Positions 44,523-57,300 of a stretch of DNA of 64,000 bases are shown piece after piece. Made by a program: the position numbers and the translations under genes. The stretch comes from Xiphydria camelus (lineage: Eukaryota; Arthropoda; Insecta; Hymenoptera; Xiphydriidae): contig OY783192.1 in NCBI GenBank assembly GCA_963678675.1, positions 36,921,250 through 36,985,249 of the forward strand. The letters are read 5' to 3'. The notes under the pieces were generated by a model. It searched no databases, was not told the DNA's origin, and was given only the letters and a program-made list of their open reading frames with translations. The stretch's first letter is position 1, and each line of letters begins with the position of its first letter.

Positions 44523-46638
44523 ATGACAGACCATCCGAAAAGACCCGAGTCCATTGAGCATTCCGAAGAACCAAAGGGAAACCTTTGGAGGGATATATTG
44601 GGTTCCCCGCGATACGTGGTTGCTCCGATGGTGGATGCTAGCGAGTTGGCGTGGAGGCTGCTCTCGCGACGACACGGAGCTCAGCTTTGTTATACTCCCA
44701 TGTTGCATTCTTCGGTCTTCGGTAGAGATCCAAAGTACAGACGGGAAGCCCTCGCGAGCACAGCCGAAGATCGTCCTTTAATAGTTCAGGTAAGCAGATG
44801 AATCACTCCAGTTGCAAACCATGAAAATTAAGAACGATTTGCGAGATCCTCGTTGACCTCTTCCTCTGTTTAGTTTTGCGGCAACGATCCAAAGACATTG
44901 CTAGAAGCGGCACTGCTGGCGGAGCCCTTCTGTGATGCCGTTGACGTTAATATCGGATGTCCCCAAGCCATAGCAAAACGTGGTCACTATGGAGCGTTTT
45001 TACAAGACGATTGGGATTTGCTCCGTAAAATCGGTAAGTCCAACCCCCCCCCCCCCCCCCCCCCAAGTACTAATATGAGCGTCGGTTTTATCGTGGCAAA
45101 AATGTTTGCTCTTCGCTTTCAAGTCGAGACCTTGAGCGGTGGACTGCAAATTCCCGTAACTTGCAAATTGAGAGTTTTCCCCGAGATAGAAAAGACGGTG
45201 GAATATGCGCGTATGCTCGAGGATGCAGGAGCGTCATTGCTCACGGTGCACGGGCGTACCAGGGACCAAAAAGGTCCGTTAACGGGTTTGGCGTCTTGGC
45301 GCCACATCAAGGCTGTCAGGTACGTACATCCGTCTCAATGCTCGGTTGTCTTGCAAAGCAGTTTGACCCTTGCAGAGAGGTGGTAAAAATTCCCGTATTC
45401 GCCAATGGCAACGTACAATGCGTGCAAGATGTCGAGAGATGTCTGCAGGAGACGGGCGTTCACGGAGTCATGACCGCGGAAGGAAATCTTTACAATCCCT
45501 TTTTATTCGAGGGCTGTTATCCGCCGTCCTGGGAACCGGCTTTGGAATACTTGGATCTCGTGGAACAATATCCGGCACCGCCGTCGTACATACGGGGCCA
45601 TTTGTTTAAATTATTCCATCATACGTATGTTTTTCTATTTCAGTTCTTATGATATTATCCGTCGCACACATAACTGGCATTTGCGTACATAAGTTGAGAC
45701 GAGCACGTCGCAATTCAAGGCACAGGTGCAAGGCATGCTTTTAACTATAGAGAATAGACTTTGCTTGGCAGAAAATGAAGAGGAAAGGACGAATCTAGCT
45801 TGCAATTCTACCATGGAATCCTTCAGGAGCGTCGTGGAGACTCTAAAGTATCGTTATCTGCCGTATCACGAGGGGCGACGATTGTGGCAGCAACGTAGAG
45901 ACGGTACGTATATCGAGTATCGCGGTTCTTCTTGGAAATACATTTTGCGCATGCTGAGATAATGTCAGCACATCCATTTTGGTAGATTACAATTTGGAAT
46001 TGCCACCGTGGTTGTGCCAACCTTATGTACGCGACTCGCCGCAAGATCATCTCGATAAGGTGGAAGCCAAAAAGAACGAGTCGGTTAGTATCTTCGGATT
46101 ATGCTTTCGAAAAAATAAAACTGTCATTTTACATTTCATACGCGCATTGATTTTTTCCTCATTACGTTTATAGGGGAATCAGACAACGAAGAGAGAGTTC
46201 AAAGATGATGACGGGAATGAAATTTCACGAAAGCGCTTGAAGAAACTCAAAAGAATAGCTCGACGGCCTAATAATAACAAACCGGCAGTGCCGGTTAAGC
46301 GGGGCTCGAGTTTGTGCAATAACTGTCCAAATCCTTTGGTTAGTAGATGCATCTCACGATAAACTAATAAAATCGACTCGAATACTCGAGCTTCTTCATC
46401 TGCATCTGATAGATCTTTTGAGGTGCAACGACACAAATGCGTTACACCTGAGAAACATCAATTCTTTAAAACTTTCTAGGGTTTCAAATGCGAATATAAG
46501 ATGTGCCGTCAATGCTGCAGAAATAAATGTTTCAAAGAAAATTTAGATTGCCGCGGACATGGAAATCTAACTAAAACCAGACGACAAATGGCAATAGAAT
46601 TTGCCGCGATGAGGAAGGCCGCGGGAGACTGTGAATGA
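44523..46638 (+). CDS. DUS1L: tRNA-dihydrouridine(16/17) synthase, DUS1L
   Basis: FMN enzyme that reduces uridines 16/17 of the tRNA D-loop with NAD(P)H. Eight exons: 44523-44789, 44874-45033, 45124-45319, 45376-45624, 45704-45903, 45986-46083, 46174-46338, 46480-46638, total 1494 bp, 497 residues (human about 473). Motifs: [20 protein letters not shown] at the start of the barrel, the catalytic-cysteine loop VDVNIGCPQ (Cys118), [26 protein letters not shown] and VFANGNVQ. The C-terminus carries a cysteine cluster: CNNC in exon 7 and [15 protein letters not shown] in exon 8, a probable zinc-binding module as in DUS1L. The acceptor of exon 5 (GACGAG|C) has a poor pyrimidine tract and is chosen because it alone keeps the frame. 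AATAAA at 46665. Intron 2 contains a 21-C run just past its donor. Confidence 0.94.
45044..45064. repeat. Run of 21 C inside DUS1L intron 2
   Basis: The tract starts about 10 bp after the donor GTAAGT in a 90-bp intron, so it makes up nearly a quarter of it. On the transcript it is a C tract; the template strand is G-rich. Length may be uncertain in assembly. Confidence 0.95.
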
Positions 46639-46974
46639 CAATATCTGAGCTGTAAAATATTTTAAATAAAATGTACAATTTTTAAAACAATTATCCGTCC
46701 CCATTTTGTGTCTTGATTTTAATAATACCGATTTCTCATAACTTTAAATACGTATTTCAACCGATCTAAAGCTTTCAGAAACTCAAAAAATGACGAATGA
46801 ACCGATTGTGTACGAAAAGTAAAACGGATAGGATGCAATAGCGTTCATAACGTTTATATTATTTACAAGATGGGATACGTTACAAACTTTCACTGGACTA
46901 CAAGTTTTTACAACTGATACAGTACAGATCGTGCTCTGTACAGTATCTCTCTTACAAATTGCTAGACACCTTTC

Positions 46975-49019
46975 TCATATAGACGGCGATGCCAAGGCAA
47001 CGAGTCTATCAAACGCCTCGGTAAGAAAATTCCACTGGTACTTGGTATCACTTGCCAGGACGTTCGTCTCGGTATCCTCCTTCGCATTTCTCCACGATTT
47101 TTTATTCAACAGCAAGAGAATCATGAGAGTCGGTAAGTGTATCAACGAAAAGCGGAATAACTTACGCGAGCTTGCGCTGTCCGAGTGTCTATTGAACTGC
47201 CACGCTGAAAGAACGAGGCGTGGTTTTTTTTTTCGAGGTAAAGAGCAATTGTTTCGTTATCTACGAATTTCTGGCCCTAACTGATAAGCTAAGATATTCT
47301 AAAGTAATCTGACAATTTCAAAGGCCGCATTTTGTTAGATATTGAACAACGATATTCGTACTTTGCGTGGATGTAAGAGGCTTCATAGTAACTACTTACC
47401 TAGGTAAAGGAAGTAGAGGTTGAGCGGTGTAGATTCTAAAGCAAACCACCAATTCGTAACGTCTAACGCCGGTGCGAGGTAAGAGAGGCCGGCTACGACC
47501 GCTGTATACCGCAGGGCAGTCCTTCGACAGAGACCAGGATTGGTGACTGCCATCATTCTGTACCCAGCGCGAGAGTAATCCGGTCGCAAGTTCCACGAGA
47601 GGGCATTGAAATGTGGAAATTGCCAAGCGTACAAAATACCTGACATGATCCAAACACCCGGAGCGGCTATATCGCCGACGCAACCCGCCCATCCCATCAA
47701 CGGTGGAATTGCCCCAACTGGCGAAAACGAATTACACGATCGATAGATCTAACGGTAAAAAGGATAATAGGTCGTCGATTATAAAAAAAACAGTTCAATA
47801 CCTATCGAGCCGACCCAAGTGTTGAGAATACTGATTCGCTTCATGGGCGTGTAGATGAGTGTATAGAGAATAAGATTAATCGCACCCAAAGCAGCCGTCA
47901 AGCCGTTCACTTGGAAGTAAAGGGTGGAAAGGCCAATGATACCCGAGATCGCTGCAAAAGTTACAGCATGTGCCGGCCTGACAACGTTAATCACTAATTA
48001 ATCGATACGACGAATGTATTCTTTCCACATTATAGTAGGAAAAAAAGTAAACGAGTGTAAGACGTGGAGCACATCAACGACCACTTCATCTCTTAACGAG
48101 AGGAAACAGAGAATCCCCCGATTCTCTTTCAACGTGAGGATGCTTGAATATTTATTATAACGAGCGATAATGCCTCTGCCACGAGCTTGCCATCAAAATC
48201 AATCTTACAAAAGGACGATTTGCATCTACTTACGTGAGAGTACCGCGAACCAGTACTCTGTTCTTCGTCCTCGACATTTGTGCGTCGAAAGGAACTTCAA
48301 AATATTGGTTGATGGAATTCGCCGCGGCGGATAATAGTCCGGTACCCAGGGAACACATGATGAATGTATAAATCTCAAACGGTGCAGGTGCCAAAGCATA
48401 GCCTCCCATTGTAGTTATGACGACTAGTGCTGAAACATTATGAGAAAAGCAGAATGAATTACGTGAACGTGTAGACATTAGAGAGGACATAGATTGGTAA
48501 TGAAATTAATGGTATTCCACTTACAAGTTAATCTAATTTTTGATAGCATAAGACAGTGATGATGAAGTTTAGACGTGTCAACTTGCAGTCTTCTCCATTC
48601 CTGCTCTCCTATCGCTCGTCCCTTCCTTTGCGTCGAAGAGAGCTCATTTAAAGCAACGGTAGAATCATCTTGCCTTGTATCAGGAGGAAAGGGAACTGTG
48701 GGATTCAAAACGATCGTGCAATTACGAGAATTTTTTGCAATGGTTAGGCAAGGCTTCTCTTCTGCTCGTTGGACTTTCTTCACTAATTTTGCCACATTGG
48801 CGGAGTACTAGAAAATAACGCAAGAACCATTAATCGATTAATAGGAAATATCGTAACGTACTGTCCTCTTAGCTACTTCTATTTTTATGAAACAAAATAC
48901 AACGTTACAAAATGATAATCGAGTACGATTGTACGTACCACAGCGGTTGTCGATATCTTCAAAGTAGGCAGGCATGATACGATTCGGCGAACTCTCGCGG
49001 GATGTAAAATAAATAGCAT
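46975..49019 (-). CDS. COX10: Protohaem IX farnesyltransferase COX10 (haem O synthase)
   Basis: Inner mitochondrial membrane enzyme that farnesylates haem B to haem O, the first step to haem A of cytochrome oxidase. Six coding exons: 49019-48939, 48807-48525, 48429-48234, 47977-47802, 47717-47400, 47204-46975, total 1284 bp, 427 residues. The first exon encodes an Arg/Ser-rich mitochondrial presequence ([20 protein letters not shown]). The prenyltransferase core has [17 protein letters not shown], the metal/diphosphate motif [35 protein letters not shown], and [20 protein letters not shown]. Typical family members read ND-Y-F-D in the first motif; here it is NQYFE, a conservative change. The start is fixed by phase: only this frame joins exon 2 ([11 protein letters not shown]). 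Convergent with DUS1L. Confidence 0.94.
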
Positions 49020-49946
49020 GATAAGTAATTCCTTCCGCGATCTTCAGCAATTCATTCTCCCGCCCCTGGAACAGGTCCTTTATCAGCCCTTTTATAAAAC
49101 GCGCAAAAAACACGCACAATTATTCGTACGCATTTCGAGTAATTAACCTCAAACTAGGAGAGATCGGGAAATTTATTAATCGACAACGCATATATTCTTA
49201 ATAGATGTCAAACTTACATTTCAGCATGTTTCCCAGCGTTGTTATAAATGTTGTATTGCATAATAGTATTCCGTACACCGATATCGTTCACTGTCAACAT
49301 GTATAAAATCAGAGGGAGGAAACGAAAGAAAAGTATCAGCTGTGACTGAAGCAGACAACCGGAAATGGAAACCACTCTGCAGACTACAGCGCGACGACTG
49401 GCGGTAGATACGAAAAACGCACGTGATTTTGTCCAGTCTCTCGATGCACGCGCATTCGCAAATTGAGAACGAGACTGAACGAGACTTCTATCTTCGTCCG
49501 TTGTCAGTCCCGTGTTTAGTCAGCTTCGTCTATTCGACGTAATGCGATCGATGGTTGGTTTACGAATGACATCCGTCTTCGCTCATCGATAAAGTGGTCG
49601 CTGCTGTTCGGTATCCGATTCAAAAGTGTGTCGCGCTCTTCGAGCGACAAATCGTGATGAAAAGTGACGACAAATTCCCCGAGTCCGTAAAGCAATTAGC
49701 GTTCGTAGTGGCATTGCCGAAATACTGCTAACCCAAAATTTGGAGATTTCCATCTTTCGACGATCATGCAACGATGATCTCTGTAGCTCAGCGTGAATCA
49801 TAGGTATTTGACTTTTGTCCTCACCAAGTATGGCTTGAAATGGTAACTGTTATGATCCTCGTGGAGTTTGAGTTTGAATTGGAGAAGTCGAGGTCGCACG
49901 TAGAAGGGTTCCAGAGCGCAGACGGAGCGCGTGTCAGGCAGTGAAA
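49020..49946. promoter_or_regulatory. Divergent promoter region of COX10 and hyccin
   Basis: COX10 (minus) and hyccin (plus) start 927 bp apart. A possible COX10 5' UTR exon lies near 49220-49260 on the minus strand, with donor AAAT|GTAAGT. The right half is CG-richer and includes the hyccin 5' UTR (the bases before ATG are GCAGTGAAA). No TATA box is evident. Confidence 0.5.
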
Positions 49947-52900
49947 ATGACAGAAAGTCTCGTCAACGAGTGGCTCGCAGACTCGGCAGACCTCTCACCC
50001 ACGGAATTGCATTCGTTCGCGAGTACTTTGTCGCAGGACGAGGAGATCGTGAGAGCTCTGTACGCCCTTCTCGAAGAACGTAGCAAATATAGTCAGGTAT
50101 GCGATTCGATTTGCAATTACAAAATATCGCGCTTGGCATTAAACGATGCAGCATGCCTGAGCTGATCAGCTGTTGCTATAATGCAGCGGCATATGTTGCA
50201 TACTTGATATTCATCATGGGTCATTGTGAGCTGTGCTGCTGGACTCAACAGTAAACGGTAATGCAAACGTGACGATAATACTGAACTTTTAATTTTTTTC
50301 AGTTAGTAGACACGGTATGCAATCAATTATTCAGCTTCTACAGATCGAGAGAGATAGAATTGCAAAGATTCACACTGCAGTTCTTGCCGACACTGATCTA
50401 CATCTACTTGAATTCGGTCGCTCATGGAGATAATAAGGCGAGAATCGATAAAAGTAGTTCTTTGATATATGAATTTTCTTTTCTATCATATCAATATCTC
50501 TGAATAAAGTCACAAGGGAAAGGTGGTCTAGTAATTTTATCAGTAATTCATCACATTTGTGATCGCCATAATGTTTAGCTTCTCATTCCACAGAGTTGCC
50601 GCACGATAGAAGCGCTGCTGATCAGTTTGTACAACTTGGAAGTGGTTGACAAGGATGGGAAACCCAAGTCTGTGTCTTTCAGGCTTCCATCCCTAGCCAT
50701 GCACTCCATTTACCACGAGGTTTGCAAAGACATACTACCCTCACGAAAGTCGCCCGTTTTCTCTTACCCTAGTCAACAGTTCGAAGTTAACGCCTTTTCC
50801 TTTTCTCACCCTGTACAGCCTATGAGCCTGGCACCGGCTTCCCTAACGGAAAATGCGGTTCGACGGCTCGAGGAATGCAACACCAAGCTGGTCAGCTGGG
50901 GGCCCCTGCAACAGATTGAAACATTGAATGCCCAAAACAGATTAAAAGTAATGACGGCTTTGCTCTTCATTTACAATCAGCAGCTCAGTCATATAAACAA
51001 GCTCGCGTTGGAACAACTCTGCAAAGTCGCCACGAAGTAAGCAATACACGCGCGCCAACGCGTTACATTCCTCCTGGGTTTATTTATCCAGATTTCATTT
51101 GCTCGATGGCAATGCGCGTACGCGTACGACAAGCGTACTTCCGAGTCATGAGATAGTTTCGTCGCAGGCTCGTAACCCAAGGATTTACAAAGCCGGGCCA
51201 CCATCAGCGATCGTCGTACGGCAGTGAGTCGAGCTTTGTTCCGCGATTGCTGCCACGCATACCCGTGTCGACCCAGTTTCTTCTCGAGTTCCTGCACGCG
51301 TTGTATTTTGCGATGTACAACGACTGTTGGTACGTGGGATGTCAAGCGGTGGAAGACATTCATAATAGAGGCTGTTACGAGGGATATCCGGATGTCATGC
51401 TGGTTACAAACGCGATACGCAATTCTAGCAGCTCCAGTTCTTCGGGTAATTGCACAATTTCACGTGTAAAATGTGTTCGGAAAGATGGGAAAATGCAATT
51501 CTTAAAACATTGATGATTCTTTGGGCAAAGAAGGTAATCGATGCGATTTCTCTAAATTGCAGGACAACCTGGCGATGGTCCGATGGGCATTAGCGTTGCT
51601 CTGCCGCCTGCTACAGCTACCGTGACGGTGTCCAAATCTATGATCACGAATGCTTCCTTCCGGACGAAAAAATTACCCGGTAAGTGCATCAAACAATTAT
51701 TTACATTTAAAATTCTACGTATATCATACGATCGTATCGATACGATTCTTTGAAGCGAATGAGTAAATAATACGCTGGCGAAGCACGCATTTACGATAAC
51801 AGAATGGCATATACATTTGGCGCAACTCAAGTAACATATTCAGCATCGAGTCGAGACCTTCCGTAAAGTGATAAATCTCGCAACTCTCATTTGAATGCAA
51901 TAGAATTATCAATCTATTATAAAAAAAATACCGGTAATCAATCATTGCGGGCGCGGCATAATGGTATAATATATTCGCATGTCAGTGTAACGCGTGTCAT
52001 GTGCATGAACTTATTTCGGAGCTTAGGATCAACGCCTGCTGGAAAACTTTTAGGATCATCGTCGACGAGCGAACTGTGATATCTTGAAAATAAAACAGTA
52101 TGCGATAAAAGTTTATTTTAATTGATTAGCCTTAAAGTTTAAACTATTTTCATCTTTAAACTTTTACTGAACTCTGCCTGACCTCCGCGATACGTTCACC
52201 GGGACACGCATCATTCGCATGCGTGTTTTGTCATAATTGTTTATGTAACATCCCATGCAATTGAAGACGTACGAGTAGTAATCAGTGTTAAAGAAGGTTG
52301 TAGAAGATATAATTAGCCCCCTCTCTGCGTAAGAACACGCGAGGGTACGAGTGACTCTAGAAACGGGCGTTTTTAATGCACGTTAGAAATCACGTTATTC
52401 TCCATAGATTAGATGCGAATACAAAGGTCACTCTAACCACGATAGTAGATATTACATACCACATTGCGACCGGCAAACTGATGATACGTGCATTGGTCGT
52501 ACGCGTGTATATGTCACTAGATGATCTGGATGCGGAATTATTCGAAACGTCAGACTCGAGAGACACGCGTCAACATCATCGACAGCAACAGCACGACACG
52601 ACATCGGCGTTAGGCAGGACCAGGCGTCATGCTCTGCTCCGGAAGAGTAATTTTCACAGTTCCACGGACGAGGAGGATGTGGAACGAACCAAAACCAGTT
52701 CCTCCCCGTCCAAGGAAAGTTCCCGGCGCTCGAGTATCAATAACAGCGGTAACAAAGTTTCACCCGCAAAATCGTCACCGAAGAAAGGCAGAGACGCGCA
52801 ATCGAAAAGACCAGATTCCGGTGATATTACGGAATCGATGTACCGAAGATTGCGAAAAGAATGCAAAGGCGGAAAAGCGCAAAGTAATGCGGTGACACCG

Positions 52901-54370
52901 GTTAGCAGAGGAGTCGACGCAAGTTCAATTGCACAGTGCAATAACGGCGTCGAAGAGTGGATGCTGTCTCAGGTGCTTGGCGAATCAATCGACGATTCGT
53001 ACGTAGGATGCGGCGACTGACTGCTCGGTACCTGCAGCTCTCTCGCATTATCAGCGATGACACATGGTACCTGACGCAAACACATATTCGTAGAACGCTG
53101 TGGCACCAGAGAAACGCTCGATCGCTTCCTACGAAGCCGCGGAGAGGCTTGTTATCCAACAAAAGCGCGATTATCCAAATTAAAACGGCACACCCAGGCA
53201 CACTCGAGACTCCAATTGGCTACAGATTGCGTAATACATTGGCTTCGTTTCAGATTCACCCTTTCCGCAAGAACGAAAAGACTCGAGTAAACGGTGTTAT
53301 AGGGAGAAAAAAGTATAATTGCACGACACGACCTAGAGAGCGAGAAAAAGAAACAGAAAGAGAGAAAGTCTATCGCACGCTGACGTTATCGCACCGCATT
53401 GTAGATTGGCGAGATATTGAGTTATATATCGAGCATCCTGTATAATTACGAGGAAAATTTGGTTGCCGAAGCTATTAGCATGCAAGATATATTTATTGTT
53501 GACCCTAGAATAACTTCGAATCGTCCATTGTTCGAAATTTAATGAAGGGAAATGATTGAAACAATTTAATTTGTCCTGTTTTTATTCGCTACTCATACGT
53601 AGCCACTTCGTGTGGCTAAAACAAGGAAGTAGTGTCGCGAATGCACACGCGTACGCGGACTGCTTCAATGGTCTAATTGCAAAAGCCTTGATTATTTAGC
53701 ACGCAACATGGTAATTAATTAAGTCTCAGGTACTTTACACTGTACATACTTATCAATTCGGTACGAGTTAACTACGTCGAAGAGAATCGGATATTTCTAT
53801 CAAATGAATAAATGTTGATTTCTTCTTTCCACAGATGATATTCCAATTCAAGTGGTAAAAGAAGAAACCACCGGTGATGGCAAAGCCAACTTGGTTTCCA
53901 TCACGGAGGAGCAAGAATCAGGCGATCAGACTCGTACGGGTTCGATGCGGCAACCGAAAGATCCAAAGGCCACGTCAAAGATCGCCAGTTTCTCGGGTCT
54001 CGGAAAGAAGCCTAAGGAGAGGACGGAGAGCGGGAAGGCTGCGAAGAACGGTTATGTTACGACGAGCGAGAAGGAGAAGAAGCTCGGATCTCAAACATCG
54101 TCAAGAGAAAATATTAAGGGCAGCCGGTCGATGCTGAATTGCGAGCAGACGGAGGTCGAAAATAGTGGGAACGGTTGCGTGATGAAGAAGAAAACTGCCG
54201 TTACCGAAAACAACTCTATCGTGTCAGATGCTAGCGCGGCTCTAATCGAGGGTGAGCGAATGGCACTAACGGCTGAAGTAAGTGATGGCATAAATTTGGA
54301 AACCGTAAACTTAAGAACGCACAATGATTCGGAATCACTCGGCAATTCCGTTCTAGTCAGTTCCGTTTAG
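49947..54370 (+). CDS. FAM126A: Hyccin (FAM126 family), PI4-kinase complex subunit
   Basis: Hyccin, with TTC7 and EFR3, holds PI4KIIIalpha at the plasma membrane for PI4P synthesis. Common exons: 49947-50096, 50303-50437, 50594-51036, 51168-51445, 51563-51679 (1123 bp). The last exon can be 53835-54370 (total 1659 bp, 552 residues), or either of two alternatives listed separately. Family signatures: VEEWL-like [15 protein letters not shown] at the N-terminus, [71 protein letters not shown] and [10 protein letters not shown]. The folded helical domain is in the common part; the tails are Ser/Lys-rich and presumably disordered. Exon 2 ends AAG|GCGAGA, so intron 2 must be GC-AG; no GT donor keeps the frame. 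Promoter region probably shared with COX10. Confidence 0.92.
50438..50593 (+). other. GC-AG intron of hyccin
   Basis: The exon reads GGAGATAATAAG followed by GCGAGAATC, and the next exon starts after TTCCACAG with AGTTGCCGC. Joining at GC gives [14 protein letters not shown], which matches the family. The nearest GT (AAAA|GTAGTT) is out of phase with the next exon. Confidence 0.7.
52027..52079 (+). CDS. Hyccin alternative last exon a (short)
   Basis: After acceptor GAGCTTAG the reading frame of exon 5 continues as [17 protein letters not shown] and stops at TGA 52077-52079, giving a 391-residue protein with almost no tail. AATAAA at about 52087 follows within ten bases of the stop, consistent with a true 3' end. 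Confidence 0.5.
52521..53020 (+). CDS. Hyccin alternative last exon b
   Basis: After acceptor ATGTCACTAG the exon starts ATGATCTGGATGCG and in the phase left by exon 5 reads [20 protein letters not shown], then a Ser/Lys/Arg-rich region ([20 protein letters not shown]), ending [13 protein letters not shown] at TGA 53018-53020. Total 1623 bp, 540 residues. Same entry phase and same first codons (GAT GAT) as exon c. Confidence 0.55.
53835..54370 (+). CDS. Hyccin alternative last exon c
   Basis: Strong acceptor TTCTTTCCACAG, then [20 protein letters not shown] and a Lys/Ser-rich tail ending SVLVSSV. The DIPIQVV segment resembles the C-terminal region of vertebrate hyccin, so this is probably the ancestral or main tail. 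Confidence 0.7.
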
Positions 54371-57300
54371 TCGTGAGGAAATCTCTAGGTACTACGGTGG
54401 GTTGAAATTATAAATTCGCATCCGTACGGTGTGTGACCTCTCGCGTCGGTGCGAATATTTTTCTTTCGTTTCGGGGTTTAACGCCGAATGCCTGCCGTGG
54501 AAAGGTGCAAGTTAACGTGGGACAGAATACGCCGTGTATATTCGGCTTTAGAAGCAATATTCATGCCTCAAAGTAACTGGCTTTCAATATCAATACACTC
54601 GGATTAATCTCTATTGTCGATAATTGCCAACTGATTGGAGGAATTATGTTTATTTCGTCGTCCTTTCAACTAGATAAAACAGTTGTACCGTTTCCTACGA
54701 CCTCTGAGTTTAGTCTAGATTTGAAACGATCTTAGTGGTCTCCTTTTTAAAAAGTTTTAATAAAATTTGAAGAAAATTTAGAGTGGATATTTTGGGTACA
54801 ACTCTTCTTTACTGTCAACTAATGTCTCGAATGTTGAGTTACCATTATTCACTCATTAACGCCACTGCGTTTTAACGCGCGTTGCAAGAATAATCACGTG
54901 AAATCTATTATACCTCGACGTGAATTACTATTAGCTAATGTTGGATGGATAATGGCAATTAACGAATATTATCTTGTACCACATATATGTTCCAAGTAAT
55001 TAAGCTGTTGAATCAATCTAGGCTGTACAATGTTACCGGACGAAGCGATGTAAAACGCATCGAAATTCCCTTTCATTTAAAGCATTTTCTTTTTAGCGCC
55101 TTTTCATTTTTCTATCAAAGAATGACGTGATACTGTTGGTAATTTTTATTGCATTACATTTCGTTGATCTTGAAGAAATCCAGAACCGAGCATTTCGTTT
55201 TATTACAGCTGAATATGAATTATAATTAATTGTTTAGCACTTGTTACGTAGCGTATGCTACTGCGTTATATTCGGTTATTCGGACAAGGTAAATAGTTCG
55301 TTCAGTGTAATATTTTTCCACGAGATAGCAAACGTTATCCTACGAACCAATCTTCGATTTCTAGCGCAATTTATTATGTATTTACTCATCGTTCTTTCCA
55401 TTAATGAAGAACTAGGTACATGGAGTCCTTGATATTACTTCGGTGAACATCTTCATGTAATGTACATCGTGTCCAGTTTTGTTAAGAGGAAATCATCCAT
55501 TTCAAAAACGCGTAAATACATAATATGTTGTCTTTACGTTCTAAGATTTTTCTTTTAATCATCGATACTTCCATCCGCGTTCCGAATGCATACTCGTTCA
55601 AATTACCTTGCATTCGAAACGGATAGTAGTTGTACTATAAAGGTGTTAACGCGACTTCATGGGTCTACTGTAAATATTTTGATCGTTACCGAAATTGTAA
55701 AATACGAATATGCAGAATATAGTACTATTTTCGTTGACTATAAAGATGGGCCTTTCGATCGATACTTCCACAGGAATGTTTGGCAGGATTAATGCAAAGA
55801 TATTACGATATGTTACAATTAATCAGTGATTCGGGAATTGACATTAATAGCATTTAATTGTTAATTTATCGTAGGATGTGTAATTACGTTTCCGCACATT
55901 ACGTCTTACGTACAGCGGATTCGCAATGTTAGCTTCGTCAGTTTCACGAATTTACTAGAAAAATATAATTTTTTGAACCAACAATCAATCTAACGTTTCC
56001 AATACATTTCACCTTGGAAACTATTTTCTTAAACTTTTCTCAAAACGCAACGTGAGTAACGTACTCGTGAATGAGGTTTTGAGCTAAGGAATCGAGTCCA
56101 AATTAACGCGCGAATCTTTGGCGATAATTCATGAATACAAATTTCGGAATTTCGACGTAATATTATAGCTATATGATAAAGTTATTAATTCCAAATGATT
56201 TGACTTCGTTACATACGTGGTGGAAATGTAGATGGAGAGAATAAGAGTAACATTTAGTAGAAATGAAACTGAAACGCAATAGAATGACGTTTTCCCATGG
56301 TACCTGCACAACAAAATAGTTGCTATCGTTGATCGCCCCGTGGACGATCCGCTAAGAAATTGTTGATAATCGTTAATGAAAGAGTAGCTCGAACATGAGA
56401 GAAAAATATAAAAGCAAATACTTTTTCATAATATTATGTCTCGCGCGCGTATATTATTCTATTACTCTATATATCATTATCATCTTGACGTTTAACGCGT
56501 TATGAAGTAATGAGCGCGACAATGATATTAATCCTATTATCAAAGGTTTATTTCGAGGAGTCTCGGAAATTTAATTTTTCTACGATATCACTGCCACATG
56601 ATGTACAGTTTACTCGGCTAGATCCAGCGTGAGGCATTTTAGACTAACTAATTGGAACTAGTATCTAGCCACTGATTTATGTGGTGATCTCGACCCTGAG
56701 TTTATATAAAAAAAATGTTACCTATATTAAACTTAGAGAACAGATCACTCAATGAACCAGCTGTTAATATACATACGCGTGTTAGACATTAGTGAGAGCT
56801 AGAGGTGCTGAGTTAATTAAGTTTAGCACTCCCTGGTAAAAACCAATCTGGACAAAAGTTGTACATATATCGCAAAGGCGAACGTGACCGAATATAGCGA
56901 AACAAAGTAGACATAAATAACGCGGTCAATAATAATTCCAAATCTTTCACGAACAAAAATATTGACTCGTTCGATAGGGCGAATTCATGCAAATAAAGGA
57001 ATGTGCATAAGGCGTGACAATTTTATAGCTTCATAGATTGTGTCACACTTCTTGCAAGGCTACTGCGCGATATACAGAGAAAATAATTATTATATGTGTA
57101 TATTTGTATCGTTACAGTCAAAGTTGCATACACCTCGATGTAAATTTTCTTTTCTTAATCACTTGCACAAGTACGTCGTAAAAGTTCTGGAGACGCTTAT
57201 TAATTATTATTTTCTTGTATCCTTAAGTTATATGAATTAATTTATACGCTTTGTCGCGTTTTATGTAAGAAAATCTTTGGAAGAGTCGTCTAGTGTAATG

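Noticed and set aside
52376..52520. Separate gene starting at 52376 ([10 protein letters not shown]...)
   Set aside because: The frame joins hyccin exon 5 perfectly from the acceptor at 52520, so the upstream part is more likely intron.
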